A DNA stretch of 34,951 bases from Chloroflexota bacterium (GTDB taxonomy: Bacteria; Chloroflexota; Anaerolineae; Aggregatilineales; Phototrophicaceae). Positions 8,841 through 17,112 of the stretch are shown here, one piece after another. How positions within the stretch are numbered: position 1 is the stretch's first letter; each line of letters begins with the position of its first letter. The DNA is taken from positions 1-34,951 of the forward strand of contig QGUR01000006.1 in NCBI GenBank assembly GCA_003242205.1, in the 5' to 3' direction. The notes below the pieces were generated by a model. It did not search any database. It was not told where the DNA came from and was given only the letters and a program-made list of their open reading frames with translations. The position numbers were made by a program, and so were the translations under genes.

Positions 8841-9785
8841 TCATCGCGCGACGATGCGCTCCAAGCCGCGCGCCCGCCGTTCCTGCAGAATCAGGCTGTC
8901 GTAAATATACTGGTTTAGCGGTGTGGCAACGCCGGCTTCGCGCCCAAGCCGTACGACTGCGCCGGTTTGCGCTTCCAGTTCCGACGGTAGCCCGTTGATG
9001 ATGTCGCGCTGCATGGAGGTTGTCGTTTCAGGCGGAAAGGTGTCGATGAAGGCGAGTGTGCGCTCCAGTGTGTCGTCCGGCAGCCTGACGCCGCGTGCCC
9101 GCGCCACCGCGATGATTTCGGCCATTACGGTTTCGAGCATCGCTCGCGTTGCCGGGTACTGGCGAAACTCGCCGATGCTCGCCCGTGTTACCGCGCCCAC
9201 GCCGCTCATCGAGGTCACCAGCAGAAATTTCTCCCACAACGCGGCTTCGATATCATCCGAAAGCTCTGAATAGATACCCGCGTCAAGCAACGCCCTCAGC
9301 AGGCGTTCGGCTTCGGGCGTGCGCTGGCCGTCGAGCTGACCAAAGATGATCGTCGGCTGTACGCCGGCATGTCGCACCCTGCCGGGCGCTTCCAGTTCAA
9401 AGAAGCCGCGTACTAACCCTCCCAGAGTTTGCGCCCTGCCGACCTGTTCGGCGACGATATCCGGCGCTTCAACGCCGTTTTGCAGCGTCAGAAAACGAGT
9501 GTGCTCGTGCCGGAGCACGGGCACACTTCGGGCAACATCCGCTATCTGCCACGTTTTTACGGCGATCATGACGTAATCTGCCGGCCCGACCGTGGTCAGA
9601 TCATCGCTTGCCTGAACCTGCAGGCGCAGCGTTGCGCCGTTCTGATCGGTGACCGTCAGGCCGGATTCGCGCAGGACGCGCAGATGTTCCCCGCGCGCGA
9701 TGAAGACCACCTCGTGACCGGCGCGCTGCAACTGAGCGCCGAAATAGCCGCCTACCGCGCCGCTGCCTACCATGACAATCCGCAT
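8841..9785 (-). CDS. panE: 2-dehydropantoate 2-reductase (ketopantoate reductase)
   Basis: The 314-residue product opens with the NADP-binding GSGAVGGYFGAQL Rossmann loop, followed by the family's VKTWQ (catalytic Lys in the VKT block), LQNGV, and WEKFLLVTSMSGVGA, which holds the second conserved Lys, then a C-terminal helical domain with the conserved PSELEAQTGAVVRLGRE block. PanE reduces ketopantoate to pantoate in pantothenate and CoA synthesis. ApbA/PanE paralogues with other 2-oxoacid substrates are common, and no other pan gene is in the window, so the exact role is moderately sure. Start ATG is at 9783-9785. A promoter with extended -10 lies at 9828-9856. It converges on the alpha/beta hydrolase with a 31-base gap. 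Confidence 0.88.
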   Translation of the reverse strand: MRIVMVGSGAVGGYFGAQLQRAGHEVVFIARGEHLRVLRESGLTVTDQNGATLRLQVQASDDLTTVGPADYVMIAVKTWQIADVARSVPVLRHEHTRFLTLQNGVEAPDIVAEQVGRAQTLGGLVRGFFELEAPGRVRHAGVQPTIIFGQLDGQRTPEAERLLRALLDAGIYSELSDDIEAALWEKFLLVTSMSGVGAVTRASIGEFRQYPATRAMLETVMAEIIAVARARGVRLPDDTLERTLAFIDTFPPETTTSMQRDIINGLPSELEAQTGAVVRLGREAGVATPLNQYIYDSLILQERRARGLERIVAR

Positions 9786-9827
9786 AGGCCCTGTTCACCT
9801 TCCTGTTCTGGCTGGTTGGGATGCGCC

Positions 9828-9856
9828 AGCATAGCAAAACGGGCGTGGGCTTCCAA
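9828..9856 (-). promoter_or_regulatory. promoter for panE
   Basis: On the minus strand TTGGAA (plus 9851-9856) and TATGCT (plus 9828-9833) are 17 bases apart, and TGC directly precedes the -10 as an extended element. The predicted leader is about 36 bases. Confidence 0.45.
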
Positions 9857-9967
9857 CTGGAATGGTCTGCAGTGGATTGATGAGGCGTCCGGCGGGCCGT
9901 GCCGTTCCTTGAATATAAGAATTTCGTTGTAGTTTTTTTAACGAAGCGCGAAACATTCCGATCAACA

Positions 9968-9976
9968 TGGTACAAT
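9968..9976 (+). promoter_or_regulatory. extended -10 promoter for the histidine kinase
   Basis: TGGTACAAT fits TGn-TACAAT. No good -35 is visible 16-18 bases upstream. The -10 ends 7 bases before ATG 9984, which places the start of transcription at or next to the start codon. Confidence 0.5.
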
Positions 9977-9983
9977 CGTGCGT

Positions 9984-11558
9984 ATGTTAATGCTGCTAGA
10001 CTATCGCGTTCGCCAGCGCGACTTCCTGCTCGAAATTTCGCGCGCCATTACCGCCCAACTCGATCTGGGCGAGGTATTGCGTCGCGTGCTCAATGCGTCG
10101 GTCGTGATGCTGGCCGGTCAGGTGGGCATGGTCGCGCTTCGCGACGCCAGCGGCGAGTACAAGGTGCGCGCCACCGTCGGGCTGGATACGGCCAAAATCC
10201 CGGCCCTGAACACCATTCTCCGCGAGTTGATCAGCAGCGTGGAAGAGGGCTACTCGCGAGAGGCCCTCGACGCCCGGATGAAACGCATGCTTGCGCTGCT
10301 TGGGCGTCCGCTGCAGCAATATGTGGCGTTGCCGCTGGTGTTTGCCGGCGAACCGCTAGGCCTGCTGATCGTCTTTCGCTCCTATCAGGGGGCGGCCACG
10401 CCCGACGATATTCAGATTTTGCAGAGCTTTGCCGATCAGGCGGCAATCGCGGTCCATAACGCCCAGCTTTACGAGCGAATCGATCATGAGCGACGGCGGC
10501 TGGCGGCCATTGTTCAGCATAGCGCCGATGGCGTCATGATCCTCGACGCTGGTCTTCGCATTCTGATTTTCAACCGCGCGCTGGAGCGCATGACCGGCTG
10601 GCGCGCGCAGGACGCGATTGGCGCGCCGGTCGATGACGTCATCGTCTGGAAGCGGCGTGACGGCATGGACTTGGCGGATGCGCTGGCCTCGGGCTGGCCT
10701 GCGACGCGGGATAGCGACACGCCTGAGACCTTGTATGTGGAAGGCGATCTGGAACGGCGAGATGGCCTGACACTCGCCGTCGGCATTACCTATGCGCCGT
10801 TGCTGGCAGCCAACGGTCAGGTGGCGAACATCATTGCCAACGTGCGCGACATCACGCACTGGCGGCAGGCGCAGGAAATGCAGAATGTTTTTATTTCGAC
10901 CATTTCCCATGAACTGAAGACGCCGGTTGCGATCATCAAGGGATATGCCGGGACGCTGAACCGTCAGGATGCCGACTGGAATCCGGAAGTCATACGCGAC
11001 GGTTTGCAGGTGATCGAAGACGAGTCCGACCGGCTCGCCGGTTTGATCGAAAACCTGCTTACGGCTAGCAAATTGCAGGCGCAGCGCGATATGGAGTTGC
11101 AACTCGGCGACGTGCGCCTTGACGAACTGGCGGCCCGGTCGCTCGAACGCTTCGCGCCGCAAACCAGCCGGCATGAATTCGTACTGAACTTCCCAGAGGA
11201 GTTTCCCATCGTTCAGGGGGACGAAACCCGGTTGCGTCAGGTGCTCGACAATCTCATTAACAACGCCGTTAAATATTCGCCTGATGGCGGCCGGATCGAG
11301 GTCGGCGGTCGCGTCGAGCCGGGGCATGTGACGGTCTACGTCACCGATCAGGGCGTCGGCATGACCGAAGCCGAGCAGGAACGGGTTTTCGAGCGGTTCT
11401 ACCGCGCCGACAGTACGCTCAGCCGCAAGACGCAGGGAACCGGTCTGGGTCTGTATCTGGCGCGGGCTATCGTTGAAGCGCATGGCGGTAGCATGTCCGT
11501 TACCAGCCGTCCCGGTCAGGGCTCGACGTTCAGTTTCACGCTACCGCTGACCAGCTAG
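9984..11558 (+). CDS. soluble GAF-PAS sensor histidine kinase
   Basis: The 524-residue product has no membrane segment. A GAF domain spans about residues 15-165 and a PAS domain about 180-295. HisKA has FISTISHELKTPVAIIKGY with phospho-accepting His309. HATPase_c has NLINNAVKYSPDGG (N box), DQGVGMTEAEQERVFERFYR (G1/F) and GTGLGLYLARAIVEAHGG (G2). It should sense an intracellular ligand or redox signal and phosphorylate a response regulator, but none is adjacent. GTG 9978 and ATG 9990 are other in-frame starts; ATG 9984 fits the promoter spacing and would make a leaderless message. The CpXC gene follows after 57 bases with a small hairpin between. Confidence 0.92.
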   Translation: MLMLLDYRVRQRDFLLEISRAITAQLDLGEVLRRVLNASVVMLAGQVGMVALRDASGEYKVRATVGLDTAKIPALNTILRELISSVEEGYSREALDARMKRMLALLGRPLQQYVALPLVFAGEPLGLLIVFRSYQGAATPDDIQILQSFADQAAIAVHNAQLYERIDHERRRLAAIVQHSADGVMILDAGLRILIFNRALERMTGWRAQDAIGAPVDDVIVWKRRDGMDLADALASGWPATRDSDTPETLYVEGDLERRDGLTLAVGITYAPLLAANGQVANIIANVRDITHWRQAQEMQNVFISTISHELKTPVAIIKGYAGTLNRQDADWNPEVIRDGLQVIEDESDRLAGLIENLLTASKLQAQRDMELQLGDVRLDELAARSLERFAPQTSRHEFVLNFPEEFPIVQGDETRLRQVLDNLINNAVKYSPDGGRIEVGGRVEPGHVTVYVTDQGVGMTEAEQERVFERFYRADSTLSRKTQGTGLGLYLARAIVEAHGGSMSVTSRPGQGSTFSFTLPLTS

Positions 11559-11561
11559 CGA

Positions 11562-11577
11562 CAGGCGTTCGCGCCTG
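11562..11577 (+). other. small hairpin between the kinase and CpXC genes
   Basis: CAGGCG-TTCG-CGCCTG forms a 6-bp stem with a UUCG loop, 4 bases after the kinase stop. There is no T-run, so it is more likely a stability or processing element than a terminator. Confidence 0.4.
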
Positions 11578-11615
11578 CGCATCTTATCTGTTCCAAGTTT
11601 GGAGATCAAAACCTC

Positions 11616-12971
11616 ATGCCAATTATGAATCGTGCAGCAGTCCAGTGTCCGCGTTGTGGCAATCAGTTCGAGGCAACAGTCAATTCGCTGATCGACCCGG
11701 CGCAGGACCCGGCGGCCAAGATGCGTCTACTGAATGGTCAGGTGAACGCCGTCCAGTGCCCGCGCTGTGGCACTGTCAGTTCGGTGCCGGCGCCGGTCGT
11801 GTATCACGACGCCGACAAGGAGCTGCTGATTACCTATATTCCGATGGAACTCAACCTGCCCAAGGAGCGGCAGGAAAGGATCATTGGCGATCTGATACGC
11901 GAGGTCACCAACAGTCTGCCACAGGAAAAGCGCAAGGGATATCTGTTTCGCCCGACGGAGGCGCTGACGCTGCAAGGGCTGATCGAGAAGGTGCTACAGG
12001 CCGATGGCGTGACGCCTGAAATGATGGAAGCGCAGCGAGCGAAACTGCGTCTGGTGGAGACATTGCTTCAGACTGCTCCGCAAGATTTGCCGCAACTGGT
12101 GCAAGAGCATGATAGCGAAATTGACGCCCAATTCTTTCAGGTGATGACGCTGGTCGCGCAGCGCTATCTGCAGGAAGGGCGGGCCGATCTGGCGCAGCAT
12201 GTTCTGGCGGTGCAGGCGGTAGTCGTTGAGCATTCAACCGCCGGGCGTGAGTTGATCACCCAGACCGAATTGCAGGAAAAGATTGTCGCTGAAGTGGCCG
12301 ACGCGCTTCGCGCGCTCGGAGAGCAGGCGCAGCGGTCAGATTTCGTTGATCTGGCGATCCGCTACGCCGGTGACACCGAGCGATTGCAGGCGTTGGTGGG
12401 GCTGGCCCGTCCGGCGTTCGACTACCAGTTTTTCCAGGAATTGACGGTCAAAATCGCCGAAGCGCCTGCTTCGGAACGTGAGCGTCTGGAGACTTTGCGC
12501 GATCTGCTGTTACAGTTCACCGCTGCCATTGACCGGCAGACGCAGCTGGCCGTCCAGCAATCGGCTGAACTCCTGCAGGCCATCCTCGCCAGCCCCAATC
12601 CGGACGAGTTGATCCGAGCTAACCTCGACCTGATCGACGATACCTTCATGGCCGTGCTGAGCGCGAACATTCAGGAGGCCGAGCGTCAGTCGGACATCGC
12701 CGCTTCGGCCAAGCTGAAGAGCGTGTATGAACGCATTGTCACGATTCTGCGTGAGAACATGCAGCCTGAACTGCGCTTCATCAACGACGTTATCGCGGCT
12801 CCCACGCCGGATGAAGCGCGCGCGTTGGTGGCGGAAAACGCCGGAACCTATGGCGCGGGCCTGCTCGATCTGCTGGATAGCGTCGAGCAGATGATGGCCC
12901 CACGCGGCGACGAAGCGCTGATGCAGCGGCTGGCGCTGATGCGCGAGGAAGCTGAACGCGTCTTAAGCTGA
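11616..12971 (+). CDS. CpXC domain protein
   Basis: The 451-residue product begins with a CpXC domain: two CPRC knuckles (Cys11/Cys14 and Cys48/Cys51), expected to bind one zinc, followed by the conserved PVVYHDADKELLITYIP and EKRKGYLFRP segments up to about residue 120. The remaining ~330 residues are predicted almost wholly helical and are rich in Gln, Glu, Ala and Leu, with no signal peptide or membrane segment. CpXC proteins have no assigned biochemical role. GGAG at 11601-11604 is 11 bases from the ATG, a loose spacing. It is in line with the histidine kinase, so a regulatory link is possible but unproven. Confidence 0.82.
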   Translation: MPIMNRAAVQCPRCGNQFEATVNSLIDPAQDPAAKMRLLNGQVNAVQCPRCGTVSSVPAPVVYHDADKELLITYIPMELNLPKERQERIIGDLIREVTNSLPQEKRKGYLFRPTEALTLQGLIEKVLQADGVTPEMMEAQRAKLRLVETLLQTAPQDLPQLVQEHDSEIDAQFFQVMTLVAQRYLQEGRADLAQHVLAVQAVVVEHSTAGRELITQTELQEKIVAEVADALRALGEQAQRSDFVDLAIRYAGDTERLQALVGLARPAFDYQFFQELTVKIAEAPASERERLETLRDLLLQFTAAIDRQTQLAVQQSAELLQAILASPNPDELIRANLDLIDDTFMAVLSANIQEAERQSDIAASAKLKSVYERIVTILRENMQPELRFINDVIAAPTPDEARALVAENAGTYGAGLLDLLDSVEQMMAPRGDEALMQRLALMREEAERVLS

Positions 12972-12992
12972 CCGGCAAGGCTTTTCCTTAAC

Positions 12993-13022
12993 TTGCCAGA
13001 CAGACGGAATAATAAGTAATAT
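12993..13022 (+). promoter_or_regulatory. candidate promoter for the secreted glycosidase
   Basis: TTGCCA (12993-12998) and TAATAT (13017-13022) are 18 bases apart. The -35 lies in the right arm of an inverted repeat, GGCAAG 12974-12979 with CTTGCC 12992-12997. Confidence 0.4.
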
Positions 13023-13032
13023 CGATAGCGCT

Positions 13033-13061
13033 GCACGCTACTCCGGTAGCGTGCTTTGTTT
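13033..13061 (+). terminator. terminator-like hairpin upstream of the secreted glycosidase
   Basis: A perfect 9-bp stem GCACGCTAC (13033-13041) / GTAGCGTGC (13046-13054) with loop TCCG and tail TTTGTTT. It lies 61 bases after the CpXC stop and 32 bases before the next ATG. It should end the CpXC transcript. If the promoter at 12993-13022 is real, it would sit in the glycosidase leader and act as an attenuator. Confidence 0.85.
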
Positions 13062-13093
13062 CCTGTTTGCGCCATTCCGGCTGAGGTTAAAAC

Positions 13094-14518
13094 ATGCATT
13101 CACTGGCTCGTCAGGTCGTTCGTCGGTTATTTCCCCATCCAATATTGCTTTGTGTGCTTATTTCGCTGGTTTTGATTGCGCCGGTACGGCTCGCACAGGC
13201 GCAGGATGCGCCGGGAGAATTTGAGATTATCCGTACGGCGCTGGTCGAGAAGTTCCGGGTGCGAATGCAGCAGGTCGCCGAGTGGAGTTGGGAACAGGTT
13301 GACTTCACCGACGGGATCGAGAGTTGTATTGACGAGGGAGAACGAAAGGGCGTCAATGCACCTTGGGGGCGGCGTTATCTGGTTACGGCGTTTAACGGCG
13401 TGACCTACGAAGGCCGCATCAGCTACGATCAGACGATCGTCGTGGCTTGCGACAGCCCTGAGCATGAGCGGCTCATGGCCGCCGCGGCGCAGCCTCCGGC
13501 CCCTGCCGAAGCGCCTGCCGGTGACGAAGCTCCGGCAGCAGCGCCGCTGCCTCCCCCGGTGGCGGGTGCGGCAGCCAGCGCCGGTTTCGCGCTCGGCGGC
13601 CACGTCAACAACATGAATGGCCAGACCTTCGACGCGATGCGGCGCTCGGGAATGACATGGCTGAAGAAGCAATACATTTTCAACGTGGGCGATTCGCCGC
13701 ACAACGTCGCCGGCATGATCGAAACGGCGCATGCCAACGGCTTCCGCATTCTGCTTGGCATCGTCGGCAAGCAGGAACAGATGGGCGATTACCCGGCATA
13801 CATCAATGCCTATGCCGAATTTGTCGGCGGCGTGGCTGCTCTGGGCGCGGACGCGATTGAAGTTTGGAACGAGCCCAACATCGATCGTGAATGGCCGGCG
13901 GACATGATCAACGGCGCGACGTATACCCAACTGCTTGCGGCGGCCTACAACGCGATCAAGTCGGCCAATCCCGGCACGCTGGTTATCAGCGGCGCTCCGG
14001 CTCCGACCGGCTACTTTGGCGCGGTGGGCTGCGGGGCTGGCGGCTGTAACGACGACGTTTTCATGCGCCAGATGGCAAACGCGGGCGCGGCCCGGTATAT
14101 GGATTGCATCGGGCTGCACTACAACGAAGGCATCATTCCGCCCAGCCGCACCAGTGGCGACCCAAGGGGCGAGTATCCCACCTATTATTTCCGGTCGATG
14201 TTGCAGCGCGGCTATGGGCTGTTCGGCGGCAAGCAGGTGTGTTTCACCGAACTCGGTTATCTGTCCGGCGAGGGCTACGACACGCCCATTCCCGGTAATT
14301 TCGGCTGGGCGGCCAATACGACGGTCGAGCAGCACGCGGCATGGCTGGCCGAGGCGGCCACGCTGGCTGCCCGCAGCGGTCGCGTGCGCCTGATGATTAT
14401 CTGGAACGTCGATTTCCGCGACTTCACACCGACTGACCCGCTCGGCGGGTACGCCATGATTCGCCCCGATAACGGTTGCCCGGCTTGCGACGCGCTGGCT
14501 GTTGTCATGGGGCGCTGA
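13094..14518 (+). CDS. secreted clan GH-A-like glycoside hydrolase
   Basis: The 474-residue product has an N-terminal signal peptide (residues 1-36, ending AQA). Next is a small domain at about 37-130 of no known type, then a Pro/Ala-rich linker at about 133-160. A TIM-barrel catalytic domain runs from about 165 to the end. IEVWNEPNIDREW carries the putative acid/base Glu260, and CFTELGYLSGEG carries the putative nucleophile Glu386. This Asn-Glu-Pro plus later Glu arrangement is that of GH5/GH39-type clan A retaining enzymes, so it probably cleaves beta-linked polysaccharides or glycosides outside the membrane; the family and substrate are not fixed. Several Cys residues may form disulphides, consistent with export. 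AGG sits 8 bases before ATG 13094. Confidence 0.85.
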   Translation: MHSLARQVVRRLFPHPILLCVLISLVLIAPVRLAQAQDAPGEFEIIRTALVEKFRVRMQQVAEWSWEQVDFTDGIESCIDEGERKGVNAPWGRRYLVTAFNGVTYEGRISYDQTIVVACDSPEHERLMAAAAQPPAPAEAPAGDEAPAAAPLPPPVAGAAASAGFALGGHVNNMNGQTFDAMRRSGMTWLKKQYIFNVGDSPHNVAGMIETAHANGFRILLGIVGKQEQMGDYPAYINAYAEFVGGVAALGADAIEVWNEPNIDREWPADMINGATYTQLLAAAYNAIKSANPGTLVISGAPAPTGYFGAVGCGAGGCNDDVFMRQMANAGAARYMDCIGLHYNEGIIPPSRTSGDPRGEYPTYYFRSMLQRGYGLFGGKQVCFTELGYLSGEGYDTPIPGNFGWAANTTVEQHAAWLAEAATLAARSGRVRLMIIWNVDFRDFTPTDPLGGYAMIRPDNGCPACDALAVVMGR

Positions 14519-14554
14519 CCTTTTCCCTGATGCGGAGAGGGCGATAGCCCCTGC

Positions 14555-14609
14555 ATTGTAGTGAGGCGGCATGCCGTGGGATGGCTTCGCGCTGCCGTCT
14601 CACTACGAT
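14555..14609. terminator. long inverted repeat between convergent genes
   Basis: GTAGTGAGGCGGCA at 14558-14571 pairs with TGCCGTCTCACTAC at 14593-14606 over 14 bp with a single G-T wobble, and about 3 further outer pairs are possible. The loop is 21 bases. It lies between the stop of the secreted glycosidase and the convergent stop at 14629. It has no strong T-run. A two-way terminator is likely, but a small mobile palindromic repeat is possible. Confidence 0.6.
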
Positions 14610-14628
14610 TTCCCGGTTGCTGAAAGAA

Positions 14629-15558
14629 CTAAACAGAAACGTGGTTCGGCTTCGGCGAAGCCTCCAGCAGCCCGTGCGCTTCGAGCCGTGCCCGGTATTC
14701 GCGCAGGACGCGCTGGCCGTGATCCTGAAAGTGGCCCTTCACATGCTCGTCATCGAGCCTGGCGGCGTGTTCCGGCGTTTGCAGGTCGGCTGCAAATCGC
14801 CGTAGCTTGCGCCTGCGCTCCCAGGCTTCGAGGCGGTTGCCGAGCCTGCCACCGAGCAGGACTTCGAGCGCCTGTTTAAACAGTCGCCATGGCGCGGCGG
14901 GTGATTGCGTTTCCAGCGTGTAAAACGCATCCTTCGCATTGGGCAGGAAGGCGTTTGACCATCCGTTAGCGGCGCGCATCGCGCGGTAAAGATCGTGGCC
15001 AAACAGCGGGAGCATCTGCGCCAGCTCGTGGGCGATAAACAGGTTCTGGTTGTCCTGCACGAGCGCCGATTCGGAGAGCACGTAATTGGGGCAGATGGTC
15101 ACGCCTCGCAGCTTGCCCAGCCTGACCAGCAGGATACTGAAAGCGCGCGCCAGCCAGACGCGACCGGGCGCGGTCACCAGCAGGTAGTCGAAATCGTCGT
15201 GGCGCGAATCAGGGTTTCTCATGGCAAGCGCACCGGTCAGCGCGACCATCCGCACGAACGGCAGGCGAGACAGCCAGCTTCCGTACATGCGCGCTGCCGG
15301 CATCAGCTCGGCGGCAATGCGCTCGCGCTCGGCGCGAATTTCGACCAGTTCCTCTCTGCCCGCGCGGAATACCAGCCCGTTACGCTGGTCGATGTGCTGT
15401 CTCAGCCATGTTGAGGTGTGCAGCGCGTCTTCAATGTCGGCCAGCGCGACCGGGGTTTCGCAGATCAGAAAGTGGTGAATTTCGCGCGGCGTCATCGCAA
15501 AATCGAAGACATCCGCGTACAGGACCGTGCAAAGGATGGCGCGTTCGATTTGGCTCAA
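14629..15558 (-). CDS. nucleotidyltransferase-like protein of unknown function
   Basis: About 309 residues. The middle holds a DNA polymerase beta-type nucleotidyltransferase signature: LTGALAMRN, with Gly109-Ala110 where Gly-Ser is usual, then Asp122-Phe-Asp124 in HDDFDYLLVT, which fits hG[GS]x(9-13)DhDh apart from the Ser-to-Ala change. The two metal-binding Asp residues are intact. The N-terminal 90 residues are helical and may form a winged-helix-like lead domain; the C-terminal third is basic. No signal peptide. The target of nucleotidyl transfer is unknown. TTG 15558 is preferred because GAGAGG lies 6 bases before it; TTG 15582 is an in-frame alternative without a ribosome site. It is the last gene of a three-gene leftward operon. 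Confidence 0.75.
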   Translation of the reverse strand: MSQIERAILCTVLYADVFDFAMTPREIHHFLICETPVALADIEDALHTSTWLRQHIDQRNGLVFRAGREELVEIRAERERIAAELMPAARMYGSWLSRLPFVRMVALTGALAMRNPDSRHDDFDYLLVTAPGRVWLARAFSILLVRLGKLRGVTICPNYVLSESALVQDNQNLFIAHELAQMLPLFGHDLYRAMRAANGWSNAFLPNAKDAFYTLETQSPAAPWRLFKQALEVLLGGRLGNRLEAWERRRKLRRFAADLQTPEHAARLDDEHVKGHFQDHGQRVLREYRARLEAHGLLEASPKPNHVSV

Positions 15559-15612
15559 ACCGGCCCTCTCTTGCTCTTGCAACGGTCGGCGCGTGGGGCC
15601 GGGCGGACCGTA

Positions 15613-17112
15613 TCAATCGGCGCGCCACAGCCATGTGTTCTGGAACCGGCATGAGGTATCGGCAGTCTCAAAATTCACGACTGCGTTCCCCACGCCGCCT
15701 GATTCAAGCTCGGTTTGCAGTTCGCCGACGTAACGCCCGTCGACGTAGTAGTGCAGTGTATTGCCAAGGGCGATGACAAGCAAGCGGTGGCCCGCGGTGG
15801 CGTTCCAGTTGTCGACTTCGATATACAGGCCGGGCAAAAAGGTGTCGCCGTCGCGTTCCGACATGCCAACGCCGCCCTGACCGTCGAAATAGGCCAGCAG
15901 ATAATGCGTGGGATCGACCGACCGGACAACCAGTCCGCATCCGCCGAGCGCGCCCGTAATGCTGTCCGGATAGACTGTCGTTCCGATAGCGAAATCGGCA
16001 AAGGTCAGGCCGCTGGCAATCGGGAGAATGTTGACGCCGGGTCTCGTGTACTCGCTGAAGCTTTCACCGACGTTGAGCACGATCTGTCCACTGCCCGGAA
16101 TCAGGCGACGGCGCTGAAGCTCGGTCACGGTGGTGTTCGGCGTTCCTGAGGGGATGATCTGCGCGATCAGGCCATCCGCTTCTCGTGGCGTCGTCACATA
16201 CAGGTCATCGAAGGTAGAGGCAATGCCGGTCTGCACTCGCGTTCTGCCCACGACCAGACCGAGCTGGCCGGCAGCGGTGATGGTATTGTCGCTCAGGCGT
16301 CCAAGAATGTTGCCGTTGAAATACGCCTCCAACATGCTATCCGCCGCCAGCAGGCCGAGTGTGAAACGCGGTTGGTCGGCGCGAATGGCCGGATGCCGGG
16401 TCCAGTCGCGCAGCACGCGCTCTCCGTCTGCGGTCTGGAGGCTGAAGCGCCATTCGGCCCGGTCGTTCACCAGAAACAGATAGTATTCATCTTCGGACTG
16501 GGCGCGCGCTGCCAGCCCAACCGTCCAGCCACTGACGCCCGGATTAGTGGCTGTGACCTGCGCGAAGAAATCGGCGGGCGGCGTTAACGCTTCGTTGAAG
16601 GCTACGGTGTGTGGCGTTTCCTGCCCCAGAGCGAGGATCAGCGCGCCATCAGCGTCTTCTATGGCTCCGTCTCCGGTCGCTTTCCAGGCTTCCACGTCCT
16701 CGAAGTCGTCGTTGTGCGCCAGTTCTGAATAGCCCGGCAGGAGCGTGACCTCGAACTCGCCGCGGGTATTACCAAACGCTGACACGCTCAGCGTATACGT
16801 GCCGAATTCCGGAATAGTCACGGCTTCGAGCAGGGCGTCGCGACTATCCGGATAGTTGTAGTCGTCGTTACTGGCGATGATCTGGCCCGAACGGTCGCGC
16901 AGTGTGAGCACCGGGTCGAGATTACCACTCGTGGCTTCGACCACGAAGGATAGCGGTTCGCCGGTATTGCCGGTGAACTGGAACGTTTGTGGCTCGCCGT
17001 CTATTTCGCCGGAGCGGGGGACGAAGCGCGTCAGGGTGTTGTCGGCCTGAGCGTCGAGGCGTAGCGCCGTCACGGCGATAACGGCCAGCACGAGGAAAGC
17101 ACGTTTTACCAC
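15613..17112 (-). CDS. secreted protein with PPC-like domain and beta-sandwich repeats
   Basis: A 499-residue exported protein. Residues 1-23 are a signal peptide (ending AQA). Residues about 30-125 match the bacterial pre-peptidase C-terminal (PPC) style: GEPLSFVVEATSGNLDPVL, DRSGQIIASNDDYNY and GTYTLSVSAFG. Two further beta-sandwich modules follow (about 135-315 and 345-498). They resemble concanavalin-like or 3-keto-disaccharide-hydrolase-type domains, with FDDLYVTTP ending the first and LHYYVDGRYVGELQTE near the end of the second. No protease or glycosidase catalytic motif is visible, so a binding or surface role is likely. Start GTG 17112 overlaps the upstream stop by 7 bases, which implies translational coupling. 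Confidence 0.8.
   Translation of the reverse strand: MVKRAFLVLAVIAVTALRLDAQADNTLTRFVPRSGEIDGEPQTFQFTGNTGEPLSFVVEATSGNLDPVLTLRDRSGQIIASNDDYNYPDSRDALLEAVTIPEFGTYTLSVSAFGNTRGEFEVTLLPGYSELAHNDDFEDVEAWKATGDGAIEDADGALILALGQETPHTVAFNEALTPPADFFAQVTATNPGVSGWTVGLAARAQSEDEYYLFLVNDRAEWRFSLQTADGERVLRDWTRHPAIRADQPRFTLGLLAADSMLEAYFNGNILGRLSDNTITAAGQLGLVVGRTRVQTGIASTFDDLYVTTPREADGLIAQIIPSGTPNTTVTELQRRRLIPGSGQIVLNVGESFSEYTRPGVNILPIASGLTFADFAIGTTVYPDSITGALGGCGLVVRSVDPTHYLLAYFDGQGGVGMSERDGDTFLPGLYIEVDNWNATAGHRLLVIALGNTLHYYVDGRYVGELQTELESGGVGNAVVNFETADTSCRFQNTWLWRAD

Noticed and set aside
9923-9945. TTCGTT...AACGAA dyad and T-run between panE and the kinase
   Set aside because: It could be an operator, but 6-bp arms around an 11-base loop are easily found by chance. 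The T-run has no stem of its own, so it is not a terminator.
10356-11483. Long open frame antisense to the histidine kinase (minus)
   Set aside because: The plus-strand frame carries all kinase boxes; the antisense product resembles nothing.
13127-14572. Long open frame antisense to the secreted glycosidase (minus)
   Set aside because: The opposite frame has a signal peptide, catalytic Glu motifs and a good terminator. The antisense product has no family-like motif and is rich in His, Arg and Cys, as expected of a shadow in GC-rich DNA.
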